In this document: positions 1 to 8,131 of the stretch, in pieces
How positions within the stretch are numbered: the first letter of the stretch is position 1
How the letters are laid out: each line of letters begins with the position of its first letter
From: a bacterium
Lineage (GTDB): Bacteria > Moduliflexota > Moduliflexia > Moduliflexales > JAUQPW01
Reading direction: 5' to 3'
DNA: 48,368 nt
Assembly (NCBI GenBank): GCA_030550175.1
Contig: JAUQPW010000036.1
Location: forward strand, 1-48,368
The notes under the pieces: model-generated
What the model saw: only the letters and a program-made list of their open reading frames with translations
What the model was told of the DNA's origin: nothing
The model's database searches: none
Made by a program: the position numbers and the translations under genes

Positions 1-132
1 GATGGCGGCGAAGTCAGTGGTACTGGTAACGATTTTGAGGGTTTTAGCGGTGAGGGCCGGTTGAGGGAATCCTCCTAGCAGGGCCAAAAGAAAGGTCAGA
101 GCTAAAGCGATATTTAATCGGTTAGATTTCAT
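1..132 (-). CDS. Metal ABC transporter substrate-binding protein, N-terminal part (TroA/ZnuA-like)
   Basis: The reverse strand from an ATG at 130-132 reads through 44 codons to the window edge without a stop. The product begins MKSNRLNIALALTFLLALLG, a basic start followed by a hydrophobic stretch, which is a clear signal peptide. After the likely cleavage site comes KTLKIVTSTTDFAAI, the usual first beta strand of TroA/ZnuA-type metal-binding proteins. It lies 11 bp downstream of the permease gene on the same strand, so SBP, permease and ATPase form one transport operon. The metal-binding histidines lie outside the window, so metal specificity (Zn, Mn or Fe) cannot be read. This gene is inferred directly from translation of the window edge. 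Confidence 0.75.
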   Translation of the reverse strand, partial: MKSNRLNIALALTFLLALLGGFPQPALTAKTLKIVTSTTDFAAI

Positions 133-143
133 AGCTCAATTTC

Positions 144-2189
144 TCAAAACGGTTCAGGTCTTTCAAATCCGATAACAAACCGGAATTGAAAGAACACTTC
201 ATCAACGTTTTCATCAAAATTGCGGCCTATATGTTTATATTGAACCCGAACCGTACTGAATCGGCTGGGTTTGAAGGAGAAAATTCCGGAGGCTGCCCAT
301 TCCCTGGAACTGCTATCGGTGGGGAGTTGGGAGTAGTCATAGCGACCACTCACAAACCATCTTCGGCTTAGCTGGTATTGGGCAAAGGTATAAAGACCTA
401 TGCTATCCTCGGTTCCTTCGATTCCTTCCCGCTGGCTTAAAAAAACCTCTCCCACCCAATCGAAGGACTTATACTGGCTCAGGACGGGATGTTTCCATTC
501 CAGTTCAAAATGGACATTTTCCATGGTAGTCCGAAACTCTCCTTCCGGGTCATTAACTCCGGTAATGACCGCGGTTCCTACTTCAAATCCGGTTGCAGGT
601 CCCAGTTCCTGAAAAACCTCAAATCGAGAGAAGTAGGCAGGTTTTCTGGCTTCTCCACCATGGAAGGCTACCTCGTTATCCCCATTGTAAATCCCTAACC
701 AGAAAAGCATATGGATATCCCAGGGATTTGGAATCACAAAATTGGAGACGACCCCGGTCTCGATGTCTCCATCATCTCCGAAAAGGTTGGTCAAGACCAG
801 GGGTCTATCCACGAAAGGGAACTCGGCGGGGTCCCGGTCGTTGATCTCTCCGAACAGAGATCGAAACTTACCGATTCTGGCCTGGGCTCCCAGGGGGAGT
901 CGAATCAAGGTCAACCAGGCCTCTTCCAGGCCGACTTCACTTTCATCTCCTAAAAGATTTTCTCCGGAGAAGAACACATCGGCTCGAGCATAAGGATCTA
1001 CCGAGGCCTGCAATCCAAGTTCGACCTCTTTCACGGTGAATCGATTTCGAAGAATTTCTGCTTCTACTCCCGGTCCTTCTCCGTTAAAGGTTCTGTTTCC
1101 GACGAAATTAACCTCTACCCGGATATCCGGGTTGAGGGATTGAAGAAATCCCATTCGCTGCTGAGAAGGTTGTGGAGGAGGTGGTTGAAGTGATCCGGTA
1201 TTTGGGGTTTGTAACTCACCTTCGGATGGCCGGGAGGGTTGCTGAGGAAGTGGTTGTTGCAGTAAAGGAACTGGCTCCGGAGTTTGGGGTGAAGAGGTTT
1301 CCGCCGTAACCGGGCTTAGAGGTAAAAGCAAGCTAAGTCCAAGGGAAACGAGAACCAGGGACATTCTCAAGCGTCTCGGCAAATCTTTGAAAAGATTAAA
1401 ACCGGTTATTAAAATAAGAATACCCACCGAGGTGGCAACAATAGCGGAACCTGATGGAAGATCGAAAATAACGGAGAGATATAAACCCAGGATGGTGGCC
1501 AGGGCCCCGAAAAAGATGGCCAATGCGAAGATCCACTTCGTCTTGTTGGTAGTAAGTCGGGCGGTAATAGCAGGAATAACTAAAAAGGCAGACACAATGA
1601 GGATTCCCGCAGATTTAATAGAAAACGCAATAGTGATACCCAGGGTTACATATAATAACAGATCCCAAAAACCTGCCGGAATCTTCTGGGCCAAGGCCAT
1701 CTCGTAATCAAAGGAGACCAGAATAAACTCCTTATAAAAGAGATAATGGATTAAACCTATTCCGAAGGTTATAAATATTAAAAGAACAATTTCCGCTTTT
1801 GGAACCGTCAGTATATTTCCAAAAAGGAAGTTTAAGGCGCGGGCCTCTCCAACAGGATTTTTAGCTACAAATAAAACTCCTAGGGCAGAGGCACACACAT
1901 AACTTACCCCGATGATTCCTTCCATTGGAATCTTTTTCCGAAAAGGAATAAGAGAAAATAGAGCTATCCCCAAGATACTAAACAAAAGAGAAAAAAGGAT
2001 CGGACTAAAACCGAGTAAAAGGGCCAAAGCCACTCCTGCCGAAGAAATCTGAGCCAGAGCGGCTCCCACAAACACAATGCGTTTAAGAACCACATAAACC
2101 CCCAAATAGGAGCAAAGTCCTGCAACAAGAAGACCTGCAATAATAGCATTTCTAAAAAAAGGCTGTTGGAGATATTCCAGTATGATCAT
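144..2189 (-). CDS. Metal ABC-3 (ZnuB-type) permease fused in frame to an outer-membrane porin-like barrel
   Basis: One 681-residue frame holds two proteins that are normally separate. Residues 1-270 are a polytopic ABC-3 family permease (ZnuB/TroC type), with hydrophobic segments throughout and the conserved stretch SIKSAGILIVSAFLVIPA near 190-206. Residues 272-297 look like a complete signal peptide: basic RRLRM, hydrophobic SLVLVSLGLSLLLPL, then VTAET. Residues 298-346 are a Pro/Gln-rich linker. Residues 350-681 alternate like beta strands, include EEAWLTLIRLPLGAQARIGK, resemble phosphate-selective-porin-like proteins, and end in Phe as outer-membrane barrels do. An internal ATG at 1364 (residue 276) could start a separate porin, with only a weak purine run upstream. 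Its 5' end overlaps the ATPase gene by 4 bp (ATGA). It is either a true fusion or two genes whose permease stop was lost. Confidence 0.8.
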   Translation of the reverse strand: MIILEYLQQPFFRNAIIAGLLVAGLCSYLGVYVVLKRIVFVGAALAQISSAGVALALLLGFSPILFSLLFSILGIALFSLIPFRKKIPMEGIIGVSYVCASALGVLFVAKNPVGEARALNFLFGNILTVPKAEIVLLIFITFGIGLIHYLFYKEFILVSFDYEMALAQKIPAGFWDLLLYVTLGITIAFSIKSAGILIVSAFLVIPAITARLTTNKTKWIFALAIFFGALATILGLYLSVIFDLPSGSAIVATSVGILILITGFNLFKDLPRRLRMSLVLVSLGLSLLLPLSPVTAETSSPQTPEPVPLLQQPLPQQPSRPSEGELQTPNTGSLQPPPPQPSQQRMGFLQSLNPDIRVEVNFVGNRTFNGEGPGVEAEILRNRFTVKEVELGLQASVDPYARADVFFSGENLLGDESEVGLEEAWLTLIRLPLGAQARIGKFRSLFGEINDRDPAEFPFVDRPLVLTNLFGDDGDIETGVVSNFVIPNPWDIHMLFWLGIYNGDNEVAFHGGEARKPAYFSRFEVFQELGPATGFEVGTAVITGVNDPEGEFRTTMENVHFELEWKHPVLSQYKSFDWVGEVFLSQREGIEGTEDSIGLYTFAQYQLSRRWFVSGRYDYSQLPTDSSSREWAASGIFSFKPSRFSTVRVQYKHIGRNFDENVDEVFFQFRFVIGFERPEPF

Positions 2190-3058
2190 TTTGTTAGTAT
2201 GACTTTGGTTCCATCCACCTCCCGAACTGATACCTTGATTTGATAAACTTTACTCAAGATCTCATCCGAGAGAATTTCGTCGGTACGTCCGGTTACAATA
2301 CCCTGATGAATAATGGCTATCTTTTCGGCGTAATTGGCAACTAAGTTAAGATTATGCGAGGCCATGATGATATTCAAGCCGTCCTGTTCATGAAGGGCCT
2401 GAATCAATTCCATCATATTCTTTTCTGAACTTAAGTCCATCCCACTGGTAGGTTCATCCAAAACCAAGATCTGGGGTTCTGTTGCCAGAGCCCGGGCGAT
2501 GAGTGTACGTTGTTTCTGACCACCCGAAAGCTCTTGAAAGGGTTTCGAGGCCAGATCTACGATACCCACATGTTCTAAACTTTGTAAAGATATTTCTCGA
2601 TCTAATTTTCCGGGCTTTTTCCAGGGGCCTAATTTTTTAAATCGACCCATGAGAACAATATCCAGAACGGAAAGAGGGAAAATTGGATCCAGTTCGCTGT
2701 GTTGGGGAACATATCCTAAAGAAATCGGAGGAGAGGATTGAGGGAGAAAAATCGAAGAGAGAAAGCCGAACCTTGATTTGGGGGCTTCTGTTTCCTGGGC
2801 TTCCCCGGGAGCAGGTTTTAAATCCTTATTTTCCGTCAGCCGGGTTTGGGCGGTAAAAATCTTTCCCTTTAGGGGTTTTAGAATTCCCAAAATGGCCTTG
2901 AGAATCGTGGTTTTACCGGATCCGTTAGGCCCTACCACTCCGAAAAAATCTCCCGAATAAATCTTGAAGTTTATATTTTCCAGTACGATCCGACGACCAT
3001 AACCCAGGGTCACATCCTTAAATTCGATGAGGGGTTTCAAAATATAATGCGGAAACAT
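2186..3058 (-). CDS. Metal ABC transporter ATP-binding protein (ZnuC/MntB-like)
   Basis: This is the ATPase that powers the neighbouring permease on the cytoplasmic face. Numbering from the longest possible start (TTG at 3091), Walker A GPNGSGKTT is at 54-62, Q-loop VPQ ends at 130, signature LSGGQKQR at 188-195, Walker B ILVLDEP at 208-214 and the H-loop histidine at 246. An ATG at 3058 gives a start closer to the family norm (MFPHYILKPLIEF), and neither start has a good ribosome-binding site. About 40 unusual residues (roughly 81-122, rich in Glu, Lys and Pro) separate Walker A from the Q-loop, where most homologues have a short glycine-rich turn. The stop overlaps the permease start by 4 bp, implying translational coupling. 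Confidence 0.9.
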   Translation of the reverse strand: MFPHYILKPLIEFKDVTLGYGRRIVLENINFKIYSGDFFGVVGPNGSGKTTILKAILGILKPLKGKIFTAQTRLTENKDLKPAPGEAQETEAPKSRFGFLSSIFLPQSSPPISLGYVPQHSELDPIFPLSVLDIVLMGRFKKLGPWKKPGKLDREISLQSLEHVGIVDLASKPFQELSGGQKQRTLIARALATEPQILVLDEPTSGMDLSSEKNMMELIQALHEQDGLNIIMASHNLNLVANYAEKIAIIHQGIVTGRTDEILSDEILSKVYQIKVSVREVDGTKVILTK

Positions 3059-3118
3059 GGGGGCATGGGAACTCAAAATTAAAGCAGCCAAGAAATTATC
3101 TGGAGTTAATACCCAGCC

Positions 3119-4024
3119 CTATCTCTGGGTTCCCGTGTCTCCACGCTTCCACGTATGGTATTTATCTACCAAATGCTCTACAATTTTCTCGGCAATATTT
3201 ACCGGGGTTGTTTGTTGTAATCCGGCCCAGCCTGGGATGCTGTTGACTTCAATGAGATAATATTGACCGCCGGTGGATTTGAGTATATCTACACCGGCAT
3301 AATCTACCTGTAGGAGGTGACAGGCCTTTAAACTCATTTCGACCAGTTGATCCTCCAGAACATAAGGCTCAGCCGTAGCTCCGCGTGCTATATTTGTTTT
3401 CCAGGTATTTGAACGTCGAATCATAGCCGCCACAACCTGGTTTCCTACCACAAAGGCCCGGATATCGTAATTATCATGGGGTATATACTCCTGGAGGTAG
3501 AATACATAACCCCCGAGTTCCAAAGCCCGAAAGGTCCGATATGCGATATCTTCATCGCAAATTCTAACCATTCCTTTGCCTCCCGATCCGAATAAAGGTT
3601 TTACAACCACATCCCCCAACTCTCGGAAGGCCTTCATGGCATCATCAAAATTCTCGGCTACAATAGTTTTAGGAGTTAATATTTTATTATCTTCTAATAT
3701 AGCAGAGGTATAATATTTGTCCACCGTTTTCTCAATAGCAGCAGGTGAATTCATTACCATGACACCCAGGTCTTCCAACCGGTGCAGTACGTCCATTCGG
3801 AAGATAATCTGCTCCAGAGAGCCCCCAGGAATGATTCGGATTAAGAGGGCCTGGTAATCTTCGAGTTGATAATCTTCAACAGTGACCCTGGGTCTATCGG
3901 AAACCCTGGCCATTAACCTTGTAATGGGAAAACAATGGGATAAAATACCTCTTTGAGTAAGGGCTTTTTGAAGGGATTCAATATGCCAGCCAATTTCAGA
4001 AGTGAGGATACCGACTTTTATCAT
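3119..4024 (-). CDS. RimK-type ATP-grasp alpha-L-glutamate ligase (MptN-like; probable H4MPT or methanofuran glutamylation)
   Basis: This 301-residue protein has the ATP-grasp fold. VVKPLFGSGGKGM at 140-152 is the nucleotide-binding loop, LQEYIPHDNYDIRAFVVG at 177-194 and NIARGATAEPY at 211-221 are typical of RimK/MptN/CofF ligases, and YLIEVNSIPGWAGLQ at 256-270 carries the Mg-binding Glu and Asn. Family members add glutamate to tetrahydromethanopterin, F420, methanofuran or ribosomal protein S6. RimK-like ligases are commonly found with fhc and mch genes in bacteria using H4MPT, so a role in H4MPT or methanofuran side-chain glutamylation is the best inference here. It overlaps the histidine kinase gene by 29 bp. 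Its last residues, HTWKRGDTGTQR, are encoded by a copy of the GACGCGG-type repeat seen elsewhere in the window, so the native C-terminus has probably been replaced. Confidence 0.8.
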   Translation of the reverse strand: MIKVGILTSEIGWHIESLQKALTQRGILSHCFPITRLMARVSDRPRVTVEDYQLEDYQALLIRIIPGGSLEQIIFRMDVLHRLEDLGVMVMNSPAAIEKTVDKYYTSAILEDNKILTPKTIVAENFDDAMKAFRELGDVVVKPLFGSGGKGMVRICDEDIAYRTFRALELGGYVFYLQEYIPHDNYDIRAFVVGNQVVAAMIRRSNTWKTNIARGATAEPYVLEDQLVEMSLKACHLLQVDYAGVDILKSTGGQYYLIEVNSIPGWAGLQQTTPVNIAEKIVEHLVDKYHTWKRGDTGTQR

Positions 4025-6215
4025 GGGTTATGGCAGGAGGTTGGTCTGAATAACTAACCAGATTATGTAATAAGTTACTTAACTCTTCCCACCGGTAGGG
4101 TTTAGCAATAACACCACTAAATCCGTATTGTCGGAAGTTAGCCATGACCGGATCATTGGAGTAACCGCTGGATACAATGGCTTTGACATGGGGATCTATT
4201 TCCCTCAATCGGCTGATAGCTTCTTTACCTCCCATCCCTCCCGGGATGGTGAGATCCATAATCGTTACCTGAAAGGGTTGTCCGAGTTCTTTAGCCCTCT
4301 GGTAGAGTTGGATTGCTTCAGAGCCGTCCTTAGCAACTTCTACCTGGTATCCCATATAACGCAACATCTGGCTAACTGCTTCCGTGATAATGTCTTCATC
4401 ATCCATAATCAAAATCTTTCCCTTACCCGAGGGAAGATTTTCTTCTACCCTCTTCTCTGTCGGAATATGCTTCTGCGAAGCGGGAAGATAAAGATGGAAA
4501 GTTGTTCCCACTCCTAACTTAGATTGTGCGGTAATATACCCCTCATGTTTCTGGATAATTGAATATACCGTCGTAAGCCCAAGACCACTCCCCTTTTCTT
4601 TGGTTGTAAAATAAGGATCAAAGATCCTGGTCAGATGTTCGTCGGGTATACCCACGCCTTGATCTTTTAAGGATATTTTTATATAATTTCCGGCGGGTAA
4701 TGGTAACCCTAAGCCGGCTTCTTCTGCACCGATCACCACATTCTCACCGTGTATTTGAATAACTCCTCCCTGGGGCATGGCCTGTTGGGCATTGATAACA
4801 AGATTGTAGATGACCTGGGTCATTTGCCCTTCATCTACTTCTACCAGCCAGAGATCCTCTGGAAGAAAAAATTCACATCGCACGGGGGAACCTCTGAGAA
4901 CAAAATTTGCCGAATCCTGGATTAATTTTGCTATGGAAGTCGTTTTCTTTACCGGTAGCCCTCCTTTAGAGAAGGTAAGCAATTGTTGGGTTAAATCTTT
5001 TGCCCGCAGACAGGCTTTTTCTGCTTCGGTGAGTCTTTCGAATACCTCTTCTTGAGGATACGTGCATTTCTTGGCCAGGGAGATATTCATTAAAATAGCA
5101 GTCAGAATATTATTAAAATCGTGGGCAATGCCGCCGGCCAGGATACCTATAGATTCCAACTTACTGGCCTTCAGGCGCTCTTCCTCTATTTTTTGCTTTT
5201 CCGTGATGTCCCGGAAGACTAAAATCACACCGATAATCTGACCTTCTCTATTTCGAATGGGAGCTCCACTATCTGAAATAATTCGCCGGGTTCCATCCCT
5301 GGCTATGAGAACGGCCGGGTGGGTAAGATCGGTAGCGGCTCCGGTTTTTATTACTTTTTCTACAGGGTTTTCATAAAACCCAGGGGTTTTATCCTGAACA
5401 ATATGAAAAACCTCTTGAAGAGGCTTACCTACAGCTTCTTGTTGAGTCCAACCGATCAGTTTTTCTGCAACAGGGTTGAGTAAAACGACTTTTCCTTCTA
5501 TATCGGTGGTAATAACCCCATCTCCAATAGAACATAGAGTCACAACCAGTTGTTCTTTTTCGGCAGCCAAAGCCTCTTCGGCTCGTTTACGTTCGGCTAA
5601 CTCTCGCTGTGCCGAGGTGTAAAGTCGCGCATTGTCCAGGGCAATGGAAGCCAATTGGGCAAATCGATTCAGTAATTCGATCTCTTCGTCTTTAAAAACC
5701 CGACCCCTTTCGAGATAGGCTAAACCCAACACTCCTACCACCTTGGATCCAGATTTAAGCGGTACCCCTACCACGGCCCGAAAGTCATCAATGGGAGAAT
5801 TAGGTAAACGACCGGACCAGTTGTGATAGTCCTCTACTGCAAGCGGTTGACCGGTTTGCCAGACTTTTCCGATTAAGCCTTCCCCGGGCTTGTGCCGAAA
5901 GCCAATGTGATGGCTATAAATTCCTGTACCTATCTTCATAACCGTTTCTGCCTCTCCGGGTTCAACCAGGTGAATATATCCGTGGGGGGTTCCCAATAAC
6001 GCACCGGCACGTGTGATAATCGCTTCAAGCAAATCATTTAACTCCAACCGATTCATCAAAGCAAGGGTAGTTTCATGTAAAGCAGCCAGATAAGAATGCT
6101 GTTTGCGAAGCTTTTCCTCTACCCCTGTGTGCTTCTTTTTTAGCTCGATTACTTCCTTACGAAGAACCTCCAACTCCTCTAACAACTGCTCCTTTGTTTT
6201 ATTTTCTTCTTCCAT
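3996..6215 (-). CDS. Hybrid sensor histidine kinase (coiled coil - GAF - PAS - HisKA - HATPase - receiver)
   Basis: This 739-residue cytoplasmic kinase has no membrane segment. Residues 1-40 are a charged coiled coil. A GAF domain spans about 45-200, followed by another coiled coil and a PAS domain (about 222-340). The dimerization helix carries the phospho-accepting H365 in GGIAHDFNNIL. The ATPase has the N-box NLVINA (471-476), DQGVGIPD (518-525) and GSGLGL (542-547). A C-terminal receiver (about 598-720) has acidic residues D605/D606, phospho-acceptor D654 and K705. The AHDFNN H-box is typical of hybrid kinases with soluble sensing domains. It lies 124 bp downstream of mch and overlaps the ATP-grasp ligase, so it is probably co-transcribed with the C1 genes. 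The ligand of the GAF or PAS domain is unknown. Confidence 0.93.
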   Translation of the reverse strand: MEEENKTKEQLLEELEVLRKEVIELKKKHTGVEEKLRKQHSYLAALHETTLALMNRLELNDLLEAIITRAGALLGTPHGYIHLVEPGEAETVMKIGTGIYSHHIGFRHKPGEGLIGKVWQTGQPLAVEDYHNWSGRLPNSPIDDFRAVVGVPLKSGSKVVGVLGLAYLERGRVFKDEEIELLNRFAQLASIALDNARLYTSAQRELAERKRAEEALAAEKEQLVVTLCSIGDGVITTDIEGKVVLLNPVAEKLIGWTQQEAVGKPLQEVFHIVQDKTPGFYENPVEKVIKTGAATDLTHPAVLIARDGTRRIISDSGAPIRNREGQIIGVILVFRDITEKQKIEEERLKASKLESIGILAGGIAHDFNNILTAILMNISLAKKCTYPQEEVFERLTEAEKACLRAKDLTQQLLTFSKGGLPVKKTTSIAKLIQDSANFVLRGSPVRCEFFLPEDLWLVEVDEGQMTQVIYNLVINAQQAMPQGGVIQIHGENVVIGAEEAGLGLPLPAGNYIKISLKDQGVGIPDEHLTRIFDPYFTTKEKGSGLGLTTVYSIIQKHEGYITAQSKLGVGTTFHLYLPASQKHIPTEKRVEENLPSGKGKILIMDDEDIITEAVSQMLRYMGYQVEVAKDGSEAIQLYQRAKELGQPFQVTIMDLTIPGGMGGKEAISRLREIDPHVKAIVSSGYSNDPVMANFRQYGFSGVIAKPYRWEELSNLLHNLVSYSDQPPAITHDKSRYPHF

Positions 6216-6339
6216 GGAAAGTTTTTAAAATAAAAGAGATGATTCTCTGTTGGAAACCTGGTAAATAAAGTACCTCCCACCATAATTCCTTCAGGGGTAG
6301 GGTTAAAGTTTTTTAGGCAGCATGTCAACAAGAAAAATT

Positions 6340-7320
6340 TCACATTTTCATAGGAGAAGATTCAGATTCTTGGAAGAGGGAGATAGTCAGGAGTCTTTCG
6401 TTGATCTGACCGGCTTGAAAAACTTTTCCACTGGAGATGTTATTCAAAGTTATTCGGGCAGGGCTAAATAAGAGTGGATCTATTTTATAAAAATCTTGAT
6501 AACGTTTAAAGAGTTCGTAGAAGGGAAGGCCGTAGTCTTTGGAACTCGAAGCGGGTATCCGGTTTAGAATTTGGGTAATTTCTGAATCGGTACCCTCTAC
6601 GGTGTAATAAGCTTCTCCACCGTATAAAATACAATCATTGGTTCGACCGATAGCCTTTAAAGGGTTCTTTATGACAGGGGCTATAGGACATGTGCCGGAT
6701 CCGGTCAAAATTTTGTTGAGATCGAATCCTAATTCAAGCATTTTATGCAAACCAGTCTCCACAACCCGAGCTGCGATCTGAACAGATCCAACCAAACTGT
6801 CGGTGGAAGCAACTATGATGGAGAGATTTTCCGGTTTGATATGGCATTTTTCCGCGATGAATTGGGCTACCCCGATACCGGGTAAGCCGGAACTTTCCAG
6901 GGCTATCACAGCTGTGGAAGATTCCTCTTGATAATCGATCTGAGAAAACAATTTTTCTACCCGGGCAAGGAGTCGGGCCGGACCGGAACCCATAGCCAGG
7001 TAATTATCCACTTCTATTTTCCACCCGGCGTATTGAGAAGCCATACACCCAAGAACCGGCCAGTCGACAACGACCTGAACTCCCGGAAGGGAAAATTCCT
7101 TTAGAGGAATTTGTATAAACTGAACACTTCCCAAACCTCCCAGGCAAATCTCCGCAAAATACTTTCCCGCCGTCCAACTTCCCACACTTTCCACCCCGGC
7201 GTCGATAACCGTAGTTCCATTAGACAGTGTTATAACCTTCACTTTGAGGAATTCTGAATTGGCGACGATGTAATCAAAAAGTTTACGGGCGTTATGGTTC
7301 AGGTTTATGTTCAACTTCAT
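6340..7320 (-). CDS. mch: Methenyltetrahydromethanopterin cyclohydrolase
   Basis: Mch catalyses the reversible hydrolysis of methenyl-H4MPT to formyl-H4MPT in the cytoplasm. The 326 residues match the family length. Family-typical segments are the N-terminal LNHNARKLFDYIV, the glycine-rich SWTAGKYFAEICLGGLG near 48-64, and VEGTDSEI in the C-terminal half. The start codon overlaps the fwdC stop (ATGA at 7317-7320), so the two are translationally coupled. Together with ftr and the fwd genes this completes CO2 or formyl-methanofuran to methenyl-H4MPT. No methylene-H4MPT dehydrogenase, formaldehyde-activating enzyme or mptG is in the window, so the direction of the pathway cannot be fixed here. 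Confidence 0.95.
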   Translation of the reverse strand: MKLNINLNHNARKLFDYIVANSEFLKVKVITLSNGTTVIDAGVESVGSWTAGKYFAEICLGGLGSVQFIQIPLKEFSLPGVQVVVDWPVLGCMASQYAGWKIEVDNYLAMGSGPARLLARVEKLFSQIDYQEESSTAVIALESSGLPGIGVAQFIAEKCHIKPENLSIIVASTDSLVGSVQIAARVVETGLHKMLELGFDLNKILTGSGTCPIAPVIKNPLKAIGRTNDCILYGGEAYYTVEGTDSEITQILNRIPASSSKDYGLPFYELFKRYQDFYKIDPLLFSPARITLNNISSGKVFQAGQINERLLTISLFQESESSPMKM

Positions 7321-8123
7321 GCCGCAAACTCCAATATTTCTCCTTTACCCAACTCACTGATATCCCCGTGGTAACGTCTATAAGGGCCTTTAAGGTATTC
7401 TTCTTTAATCGAAATTCCCTGTTTTTTCAAGAAGTGGAAATAAACCCTTAGAAAATCCGGGGTATAAGTCGTATCATACTTAAAAGTAGGAAGTAAAGAG
7501 ACCGGATTAAAAGTCACGATAGTTCCTCGACGCATACCTGCTCCCGTTCGGGCACCTAGAGTTCCAAAGACGAAAATCGTTCCGGCAATCATATAGCTTC
7601 CTGTAAAGTCTCCTACATTTCCCAGAATTACGATCAGACCTCGCCGCATAAAGCTTCCTACTTCATAGCCTGCGTTTCCTTCAACAATAATCGTTCCCCG
7701 GTTCATTCCCACCGTTGTTCCTCGATAAATTCCACCCACCCGGTTTCCCGCATTTCCTTTAATACGAATAAATCCACCTGTCATCTCTGCCCCTACCCAA
7801 CTATCGACATCCCCTTCTACAAAGATTTCCCCACCTTTCATGAAGGCTCCCAGGTGTAAACCTACATTCCCTTTGATGGAGATCTTACCTCGACTCATTC
7901 CAAAACCGATTTTCTTGATTTTGGATAAGTCCCCTTCCAGGTAAATCTGATCGGATTTTTCCCCCTCTACCTCGAAGACCTCTCCCAACTTTTTTTCTTT
8001 ATTCCCGTAATAAAGGGGTAGACCACAAAGCTCGGTGTGGGTTTTATCAAAGAAAATATCCGGTGAGATAACCTCAGCTTCTATGGGAATATCGTATTTT
8101 TCCTTGAGTTTAAGTAAGATCAT
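7317..8123 (-). CDS. fwdC: Formylmethanofuran dehydrogenase / Fhc subunit C (beta-helix)
   Basis: This 268-residue subunit is built from repeated units of the form G-x-I-x-V-x-G-N-x-G, visible from about residue 75 to 210 (for example GKISIKGNVGLHLG and GTIIVEGNAGYEVG). Such repeats form the right-handed beta helix shared by FwdC/FmdC/FhcC and the C-terminal domain of glutamate synthase. In the complex it scaffolds the amidohydrolase subunit and, in Fhc, the formyltransferase subunit. It lies 8 bp after ftr and overlaps mch by 4 bp, so it is in the middle of a tightly packed operon. Sequence alone cannot distinguish an Fwd from an Fhc gamma subunit; FwdB and FwdD upstream argue for the former. 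Confidence 0.94.
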   Translation of the reverse strand: MILLKLKEKYDIPIEAEVISPDIFFDKTHTELCGLPLYYGNKEKKLGEVFEVEGEKSDQIYLEGDLSKIKKIGFGMSRGKISIKGNVGLHLGAFMKGGEIFVEGDVDSWVGAEMTGGFIRIKGNAGNRVGGIYRGTTVGMNRGTIIVEGNAGYEVGSFMRRGLIVILGNVGDFTGSYMIAGTIFVFGTLGARTGAGMRRGTIVTFNPVSLLPTFKYDTTYTPDFLRVYFHFLKKQGISIKEEYLKGPYRRYHGDISELGKGEILEFAA

Positions 8124-8131
8124 AACGGATG

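Noticed and set aside
186..993. Several overlapping plus-strand frames opposite the porin-like region
   Set aside because: They are short, mutually overlapping and antisense to a long frame with coherent signal-peptide and barrel features.
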